A DNA stretch of 64,000 bases from Chryseobacterium oranimense (lineage in GTDB: Bacteria > Bacteroidota > Bacteroidia > Flavobacteriales > Weeksellaceae): the NCBI RefSeq assembly GCF_025244725.1, contig NZ_CP104203.1, positions 1,736,001-1,800,000 of the forward strand, read 5' to 3'. Under the pieces are notes generated by a model. That model was not told where the DNA came from, ran no database searches, and was given only the letters and a program-made list of their open reading frames with translations. Below are positions 9,025-17,994 of this stretch, one piece after another; within the stretch, counting starts at the first letter, position 1, and each line of letters starts with the position of its first letter. A program made the position numbers and the translations under genes.

Positions 9025-11235
9025 ATGAGTTACGATTTAGAACAGGAAAATAAGGAGATCCTTGCCCGCTATAAGGATCTGATTTCGAATACATACAGGA
9101 CTCTGGACGAGGAAAATAACAAGCTCATCCGGAAGGCATTCGATATTGCATTGGACGCCCATAAGGATCAAAGGAGAAAATCCGGCGAGCCTTATATCTA
9201 TCATCCTATTGCCGTTGCAAAAATTGTGGCAACAGAAATCGGTTTGGGGGCAACTTCTATTGCCTGTGCCCTGCTGCACGATGTTATAGAGGATTCGGAC
9301 TACACTTATGAGGATATCAAAAAGATTTTTGGAGAAAAAATAGCCAATATTGTAAACGGGCTTACCAAGATCTCCATCATGAATCACCAGAATATTTCTG
9401 TACAGTCTGAAAATTACAGGAAGCTGTTACTGACCCTGTCTGAAGATTTCAGGGTGATCCTGATTAAAATTGCAGACCGTCTTCACAATATGCGAACCCT
9501 GGAAAGTATGGCTCCGGACAAGCAGAAAAAAATTGCTTCGGAGACCGTGTATATTTATGCACCTATGGCCCACCGTCTGGGTCTTTACAATATCAAGTCC
9601 GAGCTTGAAGATCTTTCACTGAAATACAATAACCCGGAAGTCTATAATGAAATCACGGAAAAATTGGAACTGGCAAAAGAAAGCCGGGAAAGATATATCG
9701 AAGAGTTTAAGAAAGAAGTTTCGGAAAGATTAAAAGAAGAAGGCTTAAACTTCACGATCAAGGGCCGTGCAAAAGCAATTTCTTCCATTTACAGGAAAAT
9801 GCTGAAACAAGGGGTTTCTTTTGAAGAGGTATTCGACAATTATGCCATCAGGATTATTTATAAATCCGATGCAAAAAACGAAAAATTCCTGGCCTGGAAA
9901 ATCTATTCTATTGTGACGGATGTTTATCACAGTAATCCTTCAAGAATGAGGGACTGGATCACACAACCGCGTTCTACAGGGTATGAAAGTCTCCATTTAA
10001 CGGTGCTGGGGCCGGACAAAAAATGGATTGAGGTACAGATCCGTTCCGAAAGAATGGACGAAATCGCAGAAAAAGGAGTGGCAGCCCACTACAAATACAA
10101 AGAAGGCTACAAGCAAAGTTCGGATGACCGGAATTTTGAAAGATGGGTTACTGAAATCCGTGATATTCTCGAGCAGCAACAGAACCTTTCCACTTCTGAG
10201 CTTTTAGATAATATTAAACTGAATTTATATTCCAAGGAAGTATTTGTCTTTACTCCCAAAGGGGAAATCAAGATTCTTCCAACCAATGCCACGGCTCTGG
10301 ATTTTGCTTTTGCCGTCCACTCCGACCTTGGAATGAAATGCCTTGGGGCAAAGATCAACGGAAAACTGGTTCCTATCTCTTATGTTCTGCAGAATGGCGA
10401 TCAGATTGATATTTTATCTTCGCAGAATCAGAAGCCTAAATCTGACTGGCTGGAATTCGTAGTAACCTCCAAAGCCAAGTCCAAGATCAAAAGCTACCTG
10501 AATTCCCAGAAAAATCAGCTGGTAGAAGACGGAAAAGAAATTCTACAGAGAAAACTGCGTCATGCGAAGATTAACTTTAATGATGAAGAGGTTAACAAGC
10601 TACAGAAATTTTTCAATTTAAAATCATCCCAGGAGCTGTATCTTAAATTCCAGAGTAACGAGCTGGATGTGAGCAGCCTGAGAAAATATATTGAAAGTAA
10701 GAATGTATTTAATAATTTACTTTCAAGATTCCGGAAATCCCCGACGAAAAATGTACATTTTGAGGAGCCGAAAGAGCAGAATCTGGATATGATCGTTTTC
10801 GGGAAGGACGAGGAGAAACTGAATTACAGCTACGCCAAATGCTGTACAGTAATTCCCGGCGATAAAATTTTCGGGTTTATTACCATTTCAGACGGTATCA
10901 AGGTCCATAGTGACAATTGTCCCAACGCAATCAATCTGAGAGCCCAATACGATTACCGTGTAATCCCGGCCAAATGGGTAAATGCGGAAAGCTTTAAGAA
11001 CAGAGTGAAGATTGAAATCGAAGGTCTTGACAGAATGGGAATGATTAACGATATCACCACCGTAATCAGCGGGAGCATGGGAATGGATATGAAAAGCATG
11101 TCCATAGAATCCAATAACGGAGTCTTCATGGGCAACATTAATCTTGAGGTTAAAAACAAAGGCCAGCTGGAAGAAACATTTAAAAAACTTAAAGATATTG
11201 ACGGCGTTTCAAGAGTGAGGCGATTACAATCATAA
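9025..11235 (+). CDS. bifunctional (p)ppGpp synthetase/hydrolase (RSH family)
   Basis: This 736-residue protein has the full Rel/SpoT layout. The N-terminal HD hydrolase domain carries His-Asp at 85-86 in ALLHDVIED, and RLHNMRTL follows. The synthetase domain (about 230-350) includes AKAISSIYRKM and EVQIRSERMDEIAEKG. A TGS domain follows at about 390-455, then a Cys-containing linker and a C-terminal ACT domain (about 660-736). It makes and degrades the stringent-response alarmone. The intact HD motif argues for hydrolase activity. It is probably co-transcribed with nhaA, which starts 2 nt after its stop. Confidence 0.96.
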   Translation: MSYDLEQENKEILARYKDLISNTYRTLDEENNKLIRKAFDIALDAHKDQRRKSGEPYIYHPIAVAKIVATEIGLGATSIACALLHDVIEDSDYTYEDIKKIFGEKIANIVNGLTKISIMNHQNISVQSENYRKLLLTLSEDFRVILIKIADRLHNMRTLESMAPDKQKKIASETVYIYAPMAHRLGLYNIKSELEDLSLKYNNPEVYNEITEKLELAKESRERYIEEFKKEVSERLKEEGLNFTIKGRAKAISSIYRKMLKQGVSFEEVFDNYAIRIIYKSDAKNEKFLAWKIYSIVTDVYHSNPSRMRDWITQPRSTGYESLHLTVLGPDKKWIEVQIRSERMDEIAEKGVAAHYKYKEGYKQSSDDRNFERWVTEIRDILEQQQNLSTSELLDNIKLNLYSKEVFVFTPKGEIKILPTNATALDFAFAVHSDLGMKCLGAKINGKLVPISYVLQNGDQIDILSSQNQKPKSDWLEFVVTSKAKSKIKSYLNSQKNQLVEDGKEILQRKLRHAKINFNDEEVNKLQKFFNLKSSQELYLKFQSNELDVSSLRKYIESKNVFNNLLSRFRKSPTKNVHFEEPKEQNLDMIVFGKDEEKLNYSYAKCCTVIPGDKIFGFITISDGIKVHSDNCPNAINLRAQYDYRVIPAKWVNAESFKNRVKIEIEGLDRMGMINDITTVISGSMGMDMKSMSIESNNGVFMGNINLEVKNKGQLEETFKKLKDIDGVSRVRRLQS

Positions 11236-11237
11236 AT

Positions 11238-12416
11238 ATGAATTTATCTCTCTATTTTAAAAAATTTTTCAGCAGCAGCCAGGCATCGGGAATTATTCTT
11301 ATTCTTTGTGTGCTGGTTTCATTATTAATCGCAAATTCTTCTGCCGGTGAAGGTTTCCAGCACTTTTTAGACAAGGAAGTAGGAACTCACCTTTTTCACC
11401 TTACCTACCCTGTCAGCATCTGGATCAATGACGGTCTTATGGCGGTTTTCTTTCTGCTGGTTGGGCTAGAAATTAAAAGAGAAATGGTAGAAGGAGAATT
11501 GTCTTCTTTCAAAAACGCTTCTCTTCCTATATTTGCGGCCGTAGGTGGAATGCTGGTTCCGGCTGTCATCTATACCATTTTCAATAGTGGCACGGAGTAT
11601 GGCAATGGCTGGGGAATTCCTATGGCTACGGATATTGCGTTTTCCCTTGCAATCATCTCAATGCTGGGAAAAAAAATTCCCAATTCTATTAAAATATTTC
11701 TGGCAGCACTGGCAATTGTGGATGATCTGGGTGCGATTCTGGTGATTGCTGTTTTTTATACCGAACAGATTCACTGGACGTATCTCCTGCTCTCATTTGG
11801 GATGGCAGCACTTTTGTTCCTGTTGAATTTCCTTAAGGTTACCCGTCTTATTTTCTATATTATTCCAGGGTTGTTTTTATGGTATTTCCTGCATCATTCG
11901 GGAATTCATGCGACGATAGCCGGAGTTCTGCTGGCATTTTCCATTCCAACAAATGTATCTGATGTAGAGATCTCACCTCTTGAAAAACTGGAGCACAAGC
12001 TTCATTTTCCTGTGAGCTTTCTGATTATGCCGATATTTGCTTTAACGAACACTAATATTGCTTTTACCAGCGAGATGGTAACGGGAGTGACAAGTACATT
12101 AGGCCTTGGAATTATCTGTGGATTGGTATTGGGAAAACTGATCGGAATCAACCTGTTTTCTTTTATTGCCATCCGGTTAAAACTCAGTACACTTCCTCAA
12201 AACAGTACTTGGCTGCAAATGGTAGGCGTTGGGTTATTAGCAGGAATAGGCTTCACAATGTCTATTTTCATTGCACTTCTTTCTTTTAAAGAGAGTATTT
12301 CCATTCAGGATGAAGCGAAATTTGCCATTCTGATTGCATCTTTCCTTGCGGCAGTTTTAGGATTTGTGATTCTAAGCATGAGCTCTAAAAAAGATGTAAA
12401 CGAAGTAGAAAACTAA
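11238..12416 (+). CDS. nhaA: Na+/H+ antiporter NhaA
   Basis: This 392-residue inner-membrane protein has about 12 helices. The ion-binding aspartates lie in MATDIAFSLAI and LAIVDDLGAILVIA, as in E. coli NhaA. It exports Na+ in exchange for protons and supports pH and sodium homeostasis. It begins 2 nt after the (p)ppGpp synthetase stop, so the two form an operon. Its TAA stop touches the stop codon of the convergent yihY-like gene with no base between them. Confidence 0.96.
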   Translation: MNLSLYFKKFFSSSQASGIILILCVLVSLLIANSSAGEGFQHFLDKEVGTHLFHLTYPVSIWINDGLMAVFFLLVGLEIKREMVEGELSSFKNASLPIFAAVGGMLVPAVIYTIFNSGTEYGNGWGIPMATDIAFSLAIISMLGKKIPNSIKIFLAALAIVDDLGAILVIAVFYTEQIHWTYLLLSFGMAALLFLLNFLKVTRLIFYIIPGLFLWYFLHHSGIHATIAGVLLAFSIPTNVSDVEISPLEKLEHKLHFPVSFLIMPIFALTNTNIAFTSEMVTGVTSTLGLGIICGLVLGKLIGINLFSFIAIRLKLSTLPQNSTWLQMVGVGLLAGIGFTMSIFIALLSFKESISIQDEAKFAILIASFLAAVLGFVILSMSSKKDVNEVEN

Positions 12417-13424
12417 TTATTTTTTCTCATCAAGCTTTCTTTTGTGCTCTTCGTTACTTTCCAGATTGGGTTCTGTGACCGGTGCATTGAAATGAACTGC
12501 TTCTTTCTTGATTTCGTCAGAAAGCAGCTTTTCGATCCTGAGTTTTCTGAGTGCCATATTAAGCTCGTTTCCAAACAGAAGCAGGTACACATTCACATTA
12601 ACCCAGACCATCAATAGGATCATGCTTCCGATGGATCCATAAAGAACGTTATATCTTGCAATGTCTTTTACATAGATGGCAAAGATATAAGTAGTCAGGA
12701 CAAACAGAACCGTCGTTAAAATAGCTCCGGGTACCGCCTGCCTGAATCTGGCAATCTTTACCGTTCCCAGCCAGTAAAAAAGTGTCAGAAGAATGAAGTA
12801 GAAAACCGGAAAAGATACAAACCCAATGATCTTGGAAAGGTTATTCACCAGCCATGAGATATCATACGCCGGGGTAAAGAGCTTCATAACCACTTCCACA
12901 TAATACACTCCGAAAAGTGCCAGAAAAACAATGGTAATAAAGCCTATTGTTATAAAAAACGAAAGAATAAATTCCTTTACATCAGTCAGTTTTTCATCTG
13001 AATTTTCATTAAATCCGTTAATAAGCGAAAAGGTTCCGTTGGTGGCAAAAACCAATGCCAGAACGATGGTCAGATTGCTGATTCCTTTCATATTCGGGAT
13101 AATATTGGTTTCAATATATCCTCTTACATCGCCTTCCATATTGGAGGGAAAAACATTATGCATCAGAACTTCAAAAATATAAAACTGAAGCTTATCATAA
13201 TGCGGCATGTATGGCAAAACAGAAAGCAGGAACAGCAGAAAAGGAAACAAACTGATGGTAAAACTCCAGGAAATGGCAGCAGCCTTTCTACCGATATTTC
13301 CCTTAAAAATCCCGGAAATATAGATCTGGAACATCTGCCAGAGCGATATTCCCAAAACAGGAATATGTATACCGTCAAAAAATTCTTGAATCTTCAAGAT
13401 AAATCTGGGAACCTTTATATTCAT
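12417..13424 (-). CDS. YihY/BrkB-family membrane protein
   Basis: This 335-residue protein has about six membrane segments and a polar charged C-terminal tail. The region KAAAISWSFTISLFPFLLFL and the later VLYGSIGSMILLMVWVNVNVY are hallmarks of the YihY (formerly RNase BN) family of inner-membrane proteins of uncertain function. The older ribonuclease annotation of this family is considered wrong. It is transcribed alone, convergent with nhaA. Confidence 0.9.
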   Translation of the reverse strand: MNIKVPRFILKIQEFFDGIHIPVLGISLWQMFQIYISGIFKGNIGRKAAAISWSFTISLFPFLLFLLSVLPYMPHYDKLQFYIFEVLMHNVFPSNMEGDVRGYIETNIIPNMKGISNLTIVLALVFATNGTFSLINGFNENSDEKLTDVKEFILSFFITIGFITIVFLALFGVYYVEVVMKLFTPAYDISWLVNNLSKIIGFVSFPVFYFILLTLFYWLGTVKIARFRQAVPGAILTTVLFVLTTYIFAIYVKDIARYNVLYGSIGSMILLMVWVNVNVYLLLFGNELNMALRKLRIEKLLSDEIKKEAVHFNAPVTEPNLESNEEHKRKLDEKK

Positions 13425-13766
13425 CTATTTGGTGTATTTTACTTATAAACCTCCTGTTTATAACCAGAGAAGGAGAAGCATCTGCTGTTTTTAATAAGTC
13501 TTTATACAAATATAAACATTTTCCGTTTCCTTATTTCAATACTACAGAAACGAATAAATAGCATTTTTTTAATGGTTCAACGGATATGTTTCTGTAGATA
13601 AACAGAAATAACGTACAGGAAAAGAATTTAAAAAATAAATAACCAAAACATTGAAAATACCTGAAATCATTGGTTTTTCTATTTTTAACATTTTCAGCCT
13701 GGCTCCACCGGCTACAGCTGTTTTCCGGCATAAAATGGTATCTTTGCCTTTTGAAATACTCTATAA
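13425..13766. other. intergenic region between divergent yihY-like gene and rlmH
   Basis: The gap is AT-rich with no supportable gene. On the minus strand TATATTTG (13514-13507) fits the -7 consensus for the yihY-like gene, with a TTG 22 nt further upstream. On the plus strand TATCTTTG (13739-13746) fits a -7 box for rlmH, giving a leader of about 15 nt. Confidence 0.55.
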
Positions 13767-14240
13767 ATGAGAATCAGCTTACTTTGTATCGGTAAAACGG
13801 ATGACAAGGAGATTACTTCTTTAATCAGCTATTACCTTACCCGTCTTCCCAAGCACTGGAATTTTGAAATCACTGAAATTCCTGATGTAAAAAATGCTAA
13901 AAACCTTTCTCCTGATCTCTTGAAAAAGGAAGAATCCAAGCTGTTCCTCAATTATATCGACAAAAACGACCTGGTTATTATTCTGGATGAAAAAGGAAAA
14001 CAGTTTACCAGCCGTGAATTTGCTCAGAAAATTGATACCTGGATGAATTCCTCAGTAAAAAAAGTCCACATTCTTATCGGAGGGGCTTATGGCTTTTCTG
14101 AAGACATTTACAGCCGTGCCAATGAAAAAATGTCACTTTCAAAAATGACATTTACCCATCAGATGATCCGTTTATTCATTGTGGAACAGCTATACCGTGC
14201 CGACCAGATTTTACAGGGAAAGCCCTACCATAATGATTAA
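13767..14240 (+). CDS. rlmH: 23S rRNA (pseudouridine1915-N3)-methyltransferase RlmH
   Basis: This 157-residue SPOUT methyltransferase has the family signatures LDEKGKQFTSREFA, IGGAYGFSEDIY (SAM-binding knot) and SLSKMTFTHQMIRLFIVEQLYRA, and ends GKPYHND. It methylates the 70S ribosome at helix 69 of 23S rRNA. Length matches the family. It stands alone on the plus strand, convergent with trmL, which is a second SPOUT RNA methyltransferase. Confidence 0.96.
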   Translation: MRISLLCIGKTDDKEITSLISYYLTRLPKHWNFEITEIPDVKNAKNLSPDLLKKEESKLFLNYIDKNDLVIILDEKGKQFTSREFAQKIDTWMNSSVKKVHILIGGAYGFSEDIYSRANEKMSLSKMTFTHQMIRLFIVEQLYRADQILQGKPYHND

Positions 14241-14277
14241 ATTTGTTGTAATTTTTACTATCTGCAAGATTTTATTC

Positions 14278-14736
14278 TTACTTAATCTGTAAACCAATCT
14301 GTCTTTTTGCCTCACCTACTACAAAAGCAACGGAATTGGCAATATTGAAGCTCCGGATTAATTTTGACATCGGAATCGTCAAATGATTTTCAAACTGATC
14401 CAGTACTTCTTGACTCAAGCCAACACTTTCTTTACCGAAAACCAGCCAGTCGCCATCCTGAAACTCATTTTCCAGATATGATTTTTCAGCATGCGAGCTC
14501 ATCAGGAAAACACGTGACGGATCGGGAATATTCTTCATCCACTCTTCAACATTGGCGTATTCCGTAACGTCAAGATGTACCCAGTAATCCAATCCTGATC
14601 TTTTCAGGTTCTTGTCATTAATTACAAATCCAAACGGATGAACGAGATGCAATCTGCTTTCCGTGCCTACACATAATCTTCCGATATTTCCTGTATTATT
14701 GGGTATTTCGGGTTCTACAAGAACAATATTTAACAT
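14278..14736 (-). CDS. trmL: tRNA (cytidine/uridine-34 2'-O)-methyltransferase TrmL
   Basis: This 152-residue SpoU/TrmD-fold enzyme begins with MLNIVLVEPEIPNNTGNIGR, the TrmL signature. VFGKESVGL follows, and SFNIANSVAFVVGEAKRQ near the C-terminus contributes to the SAM-binding knot. It modifies the wobble ribose of leucine tRNAs. It lies downstream of a TPR gene but is separated from it by a strong terminator, so it is probably expressed independently. Confidence 0.94.
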   Translation of the reverse strand: MLNIVLVEPEIPNNTGNIGRLCVGTESRLHLVHPFGFVINDKNLKRSGLDYWVHLDVTEYANVEEWMKNIPDPSRVFLMSSHAEKSYLENEFQDGDWLVFGKESVGLSQEVLDQFENHLTIPMSKLIRSFNIANSVAFVVGEAKRQIGLQIK

Positions 14737-14824
14737 GTTTATATCTTTATCAGTTTAAAAATCCAAATCATCATCAGGGAACAGTTAACAAGAACTGAAA
14801 GGGCTGTTCCTGTCTGATAAAAAC

Positions 14825-14861
14825 AGTTCCGGGCCCGGCATTTCATGCCGGGCCCGGAACT
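14825..14861 (-). terminator. very GC-rich 16-bp terminator hairpin after the tat-PAP2-TPR operon
   Basis: GTTCCGGGCCCGGCA (14826-14840) pairs perfectly with 14846-14860 around a 5-nt loop, and an outer A-T pair makes 16 bp. Read on the minus strand it is followed by TGTTTTTATC. It sits 15 nt past the TPR-gene stop. The GC-rich stem stands out sharply from its AT-rich surroundings. Confidence 0.9.
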
Positions 14862-14875
14862 TATAATTAAAAAAA

Positions 14876-15688
14876 TCATTTTTTCACGCACTTGGCATAA
14901 TAATCGGCCAGAATAGCTTTTTCATAGCCTAAATTTACAGCCTTGTCCAGATTCTCACAAGCTTCTTTAGGCTTTGCCGTATCAAATAAAACCAATGCTT
15001 TAGTCACATAAGAATTAGAAAATTTAGGATCTATGGAAATGGCTTTATTAACGTCTGTAAGAGCTTCCTTAGGCTTTTTCATTTTAAGGTAAACATCTGC
15101 TCTTCCGTTATAAAGAAGAGATTCCGGTTTTTCTGAGATAAGCTGGTTGTAATCTTTCAGGGCACCGTCCAGATCACCGTTATTTTTCTTCAGATTGGCT
15201 AATCCGGTTTTTGCATAGATATTATCCGGTGCAAAGCTAAGAATCTGTTTGAGATCACCCAGCGCAAGGTCTTTTTTTCCCTGGCTGTCATAGATTTTGG
15301 AACGGGTAAGATAAAATTCCGGATTTTCAGCATCAATTTTAAGGCCGGTAGCGATATATTCCAGTGCTTTAGCTTTATTCCCCTTCTGACTGTTCAGAGA
15401 GGCAAGATTGGCATATACAGGAGCCGATAAAGGATTGGCTTTCATTGCAGATTCATACGATTTCAAAGCTAATGCTGTTTTTCCAAGCCTTCTTTGAGCC
15501 GTTCCCAGATTATTGTAATATTCAGACTGATATTTCTGAATCTGCTCTTTTTCCGCAAGTTTGGTATACTGCTCTTCCGCACATTTGTAATCAGCTTTTT
15601 TAAAGCATTCTTCTGCTTTAATTTTGTCCTGTGCGTAAAGTGTGAATGAGGAGCATATGAATGCTGTAAGTAATAAAGTTTTTTTCAT
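14876..15688 (-). CDS. periplasmic TPR-repeat protein
   Basis: This 270-residue protein starts with a signal peptide (MKKTLLLTAFICSSFTLYAQ, cut after YAQ). At least five or six tetratricopeptide repeats follow, with the usual W/L-G-Y-A/P spacing (for example YYNNLGTAQRRLGKTALALK and VYANLASLNSQKGNKAKALE). The reading frame is open further upstream, but this ATG shares a 4-nt ATGA overlap with the PAP2 stop and precedes the signal peptide, which fixes the start. TPR proteins act as assembly scaffolds; the partner is unknown. Confidence 0.9.
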   Translation of the reverse strand: MKKTLLLTAFICSSFTLYAQDKIKAEECFKKADYKCAEEQYTKLAEKEQIQKYQSEYYNNLGTAQRRLGKTALALKSYESAMKANPLSAPVYANLASLNSQKGNKAKALEYIATGLKIDAENPEFYLTRSKIYDSQGKKDLALGDLKQILSFAPDNIYAKTGLANLKKNNGDLDGALKDYNQLISEKPESLLYNGRADVYLKMKKPKEALTDVNKAISIDPKFSNSYVTKALVLFDTAKPKEACENLDKAVNLGYEKAILADYYAKCVKK

Positions 15689-16251
15689 GAAGGTATATTT
15701 TGCTTGTTGATGACTTTTTTGGCGAGTACTCCAAATATTACTCCCAATAAAGATCCAACAAACGCCCCCACCAAAATATCTATCGGGAAATGCACTCCTA
15801 AATATATCCGGCTGTAAGAAACTACCACAGCCCATACAAATATAGCATATGGAAACCACTTGAGCTTCTTTTTTAATAAAATACTTAAATAAGTGGCCAG
15901 AAAGAAAGTATTGGAAGCATGGGCAGAATAAAACCCATATTGTCCGCCACACTTCACAATCCTCATATAATGCTCTATACTTGGATCATGACAGGGCCTT
16001 AGCCTTGCTACTCCATACTTGAAAACACTTGCCAGCTGATCGGAAACCGTAGCTCCAAGTCCAATAAATATAAGGATGAAAATTAAAGACTTTAATTTAT
16101 AATTTTTGTATAAAAAGTAAAGGAATATGATATAAAGCGGTACCCAGATCCAGGTACTGGAAATAAGCATCCAAAATTGGTCGAAAGAGGAATCGCCCAA
16201 ATTATTAAGGTATAGAAAAACCTTTTTATCCTCCTGAATAATTTCCTCCAT
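15685..16251 (-). CDS. PAP2-family membrane phosphatase
   Basis: This 188-residue integral membrane protein carries the three lipid-phosphatase motifs: KYGVARLRP (motif 1), SAHAS (motif 2, where SGH is usual) and SRIYLGVHFPIDILVG (motif 3, with the catalytic His). It probably dephosphorylates undecaprenyl pyrophosphate or a phospholipid on the periplasmic side. The gene sits 3 nt after the TatA-like gene and overlaps the TPR gene by 4 nt, forming a tight three-gene operon. Confidence 0.92.
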   Translation of the reverse strand: MEEIIQEDKKVFLYLNNLGDSSFDQFWMLISSTWIWVPLYIIFLYFLYKNYKLKSLIFILIFIGLGATVSDQLASVFKYGVARLRPCHDPSIEHYMRIVKCGGQYGFYSAHASNTFFLATYLSILLKKKLKWFPYAIFVWAVVVSYSRIYLGVHFPIDILVGAFVGSLLGVIFGVLAKKVINKQNIPS

Positions 16252-16254
16252 GAA

Positions 16255-16590
16255 TTATCTGCTTACAGGCCCTTCGTAGGTTTCATCATCGGCAGGCTTA
16301 ATTTGGGGAGGTTCATTGGCAGCTAAAGGTTCCTTTACGATATCTTTTTCAATATCTTTCATGGGATTGAAGTCTTTTGCCGCATCTTTTACCTTCTCAA
16401 TTTCACGCTTGATCTCAGAAACCGGGTTATCGGTTTCCTTCATGATCTCAGTTTTAATATCTTCCACTGCTCCACGCATTTTTCTAACGCCTGCTCCTAA
16501 GTCACGCGCTATCTGAGGGAGTTTATCCGGACCGAATAATACAACAATCGCTACCGCGATCAGTGCCATTTCTCCAATGCTTAATTCCAT
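16255..16590 (-). CDS. twin-arginine translocase TatA/TatE-family subunit
   Basis: This 111-residue protein has one N-terminal membrane helix. The hinge LFGPDKLPQIARDLGAGVRKMRGAVEDIK and the amphipathic helix are typical of TatA/B proteins, followed by a long charged tail. In Bacteroidota a TatA-type protein works with TatC, which is not in this window. It is the first gene of an operon with the PAP2 phosphatase and TPR genes. The hinge reads FGPDKLP, so a TatB-like role cannot be excluded. Confidence 0.9.
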   Translation of the reverse strand: MELSIGEMALIAVAIVVLFGPDKLPQIARDLGAGVRKMRGAVEDIKTEIMKETDNPVSEIKREIEKVKDAAKDFNPMKDIEKDIVKEPLAANEPPQIKPADDETYEGPVSR

Positions 16591-16961
16591 TCGGTAAAAT
16601 TACGAAAGATTATACATTTATTTACCGTAAACTAAAATTTTAAACAAATTTTAAGATTTTGAGTAAGGGGTGTTCCGGGATTCGGGTTACGAGTTAAGGG
16701 TTTGAGAGTTTTTTCGGACAGAAGCCGACAAGCTAAAGTCATTATATTGATCTTAAATTTCCCTGATTTTACATTTTAAAATCACTTTTCATTTGTAAAG
16801 AAAAATTTATAATTGACATCTATAATACATTTTATCCTTCGATTATTTATTCATTTATTAAATCTTCACAACTTTCAATTAACAAATATTTAATTCAATA
16901 AATAGAGATTTATAGTAAATTTTACTATATTTATTAGACAAAACCATTTAATATTTTTATT
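16591..16961. other. intergenic region with a half-element of the TTCGGGTTACGAGTT repeat and an operator-like palindrome
   Basis: At 16673-16710 lies a single copy of the degenerate TTCCGGGATTCGGGTTACGAG-type sequence that forms long inverted repeats elsewhere; no second arm was found nearby. The rest is AT-rich, with a palindrome at 16911-16929 (separate entry). I see no gene. Confidence 0.55.
16911..16929. promoter_or_regulatory. palindrome TATAGTAAA-T-TTTACTATA, possible operator
   Basis: A perfect 9-bp inverted repeat with a 1-nt centre lies 33 nt upstream of the lipoprotein start at 16962, where a promoter would be expected. Symmetry and position fit a dimeric regulator site. The very AT-rich context means chance cannot be excluded. 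Confidence 0.45.
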
Positions 16962-17906
16962 ATGAAAAAACTTGTAACCACTTTTAAGCTTTTTGCCGTT
17001 ATATCGGTATTAACGCTTACCGCCTGCCAGGATGAAGGCAGTGAAATGCAACAGAAATCTCCTGCTGCCAAAGTTTCAACCTCTGACTTGAAAAAAGAAA
17101 TTACTCCGGGATTAAAGACTGTTCCGGATAATGTTCAGACTCAGATTAATGATTCAAAGAAAAACCTTGAACAGTATTTGAAAAATGATCTTCAGATCAC
17201 TGGAATTGCTGTCCTAGGGAAGCTTTCTACACAGAAAGGTATTGAAATCTCCCAGAACCTCATTTCAGACAGAGACCAGTTTACCGCAGAAGGAAATATT
17301 CTTGAACCGGAAACTGTAAAAGTAGGTAAAATTGGGTCCCTTTTTTCAGGGGATCAGCTATCCGAAGCTCAAAAAGGGTTGAAAGAAACTTCTTCAGAGC
17401 AAATAAGAACAGGAACTGAGGTTCTTGAAATTTCCTGGAACTATAAGGGAGAGCAGTTCACCTCGCTATGCTTTTATAATGAATCAGGAATTATCTGGGA
17501 CAATGTATTGGCAGGCCTTGTTATGATGGACACAAGAGGAAATTCTGAAACTTCCCCTATCGATTCCCAGGCTAAAGTAGCTTCAAAATGGTACAAGCAA
17601 TGGTGGACGGCAAATTGGCTTTGGGGTTCTAAAAGAGGTGAAATCGGTTACCAGATTACTATTTACTATTCAGGTTCTACAGTTTCCAATGTGGATGTAA
17701 GCGACTGGGGAAATATCAGCCTTGGTAAAGCAAAAAGTGAAAGTAAAGTAACCAAAAGAACCGGAGCTTACGGCCAGTGCAGATATGCGCTTGGATTGTG
17801 TACTCCAACAGGTTCGTTAAGCTTTAACAGCAGTAATTTCTCTGTATCGTTTTCAGGACTGGGAAGTAATATCGTAAGCAACGGAACCAAATCACTTTAT
17901 CCGTAA
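16962..17906 (+). CDS. secreted lipoprotein of unknown function
   Basis: This 314-residue protein has a lipoprotein signal ending in the lipobox LTAC (Cys about residue 22), followed by a polar Gln/Ser/Lys linker. The C-terminal third is rich in Trp, Ser, Gly and Tyr (WYKQWWTANWLWGSKRGE, then YGQCRYALGLC with a likely disulfide) and looks like a beta-rich domain. I do not recognise the family. It is monocistronic, with a palindrome upstream and a clear terminator downstream. Confidence 0.82.
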   Translation: MKKLVTTFKLFAVISVLTLTACQDEGSEMQQKSPAAKVSTSDLKKEITPGLKTVPDNVQTQINDSKKNLEQYLKNDLQITGIAVLGKLSTQKGIEISQNLISDRDQFTAEGNILEPETVKVGKIGSLFSGDQLSEAQKGLKETSSEQIRTGTEVLEISWNYKGEQFTSLCFYNESGIIWDNVLAGLVMMDTRGNSETSPIDSQAKVASKWYKQWWTANWLWGSKRGEIGYQITIYYSGSTVSNVDVSDWGNISLGKAKSESKVTKRTGAYGQCRYALGLCTPTGSLSFNSSNFSVSFSGLGSNIVSNGTKSLYP

Positions 17907-17933
17907 CATCTGAAACATTATATTTTTCAATAG

Positions 17934-17966
17934 AAACAGGGAAGCTTAAGGGCCTCCCTGTTTTAT
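17934..17966 (+). terminator. intrinsic terminator after lipoprotein gene
   Basis: AAACAGGGA (17934-17942) pairs with TCCCTGTTT (17955-17963), with a 12-nt loop. The hairpin lies 28 nt after the stop and is followed by a T/A-rich tail. Confidence 0.8.
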
Positions 17967-17994
17967 TATAATTTACTCTTTTTTGATTTAAAAA

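Noticed and set aside
15689-15952. N-terminal extension of the TPR protein frame into the PAP2 gene
   Set aside because: The extension overlaps the PAP2 coding sequence in another frame, while an ATG with a signal peptide and ATGA overlap sits at 15688.
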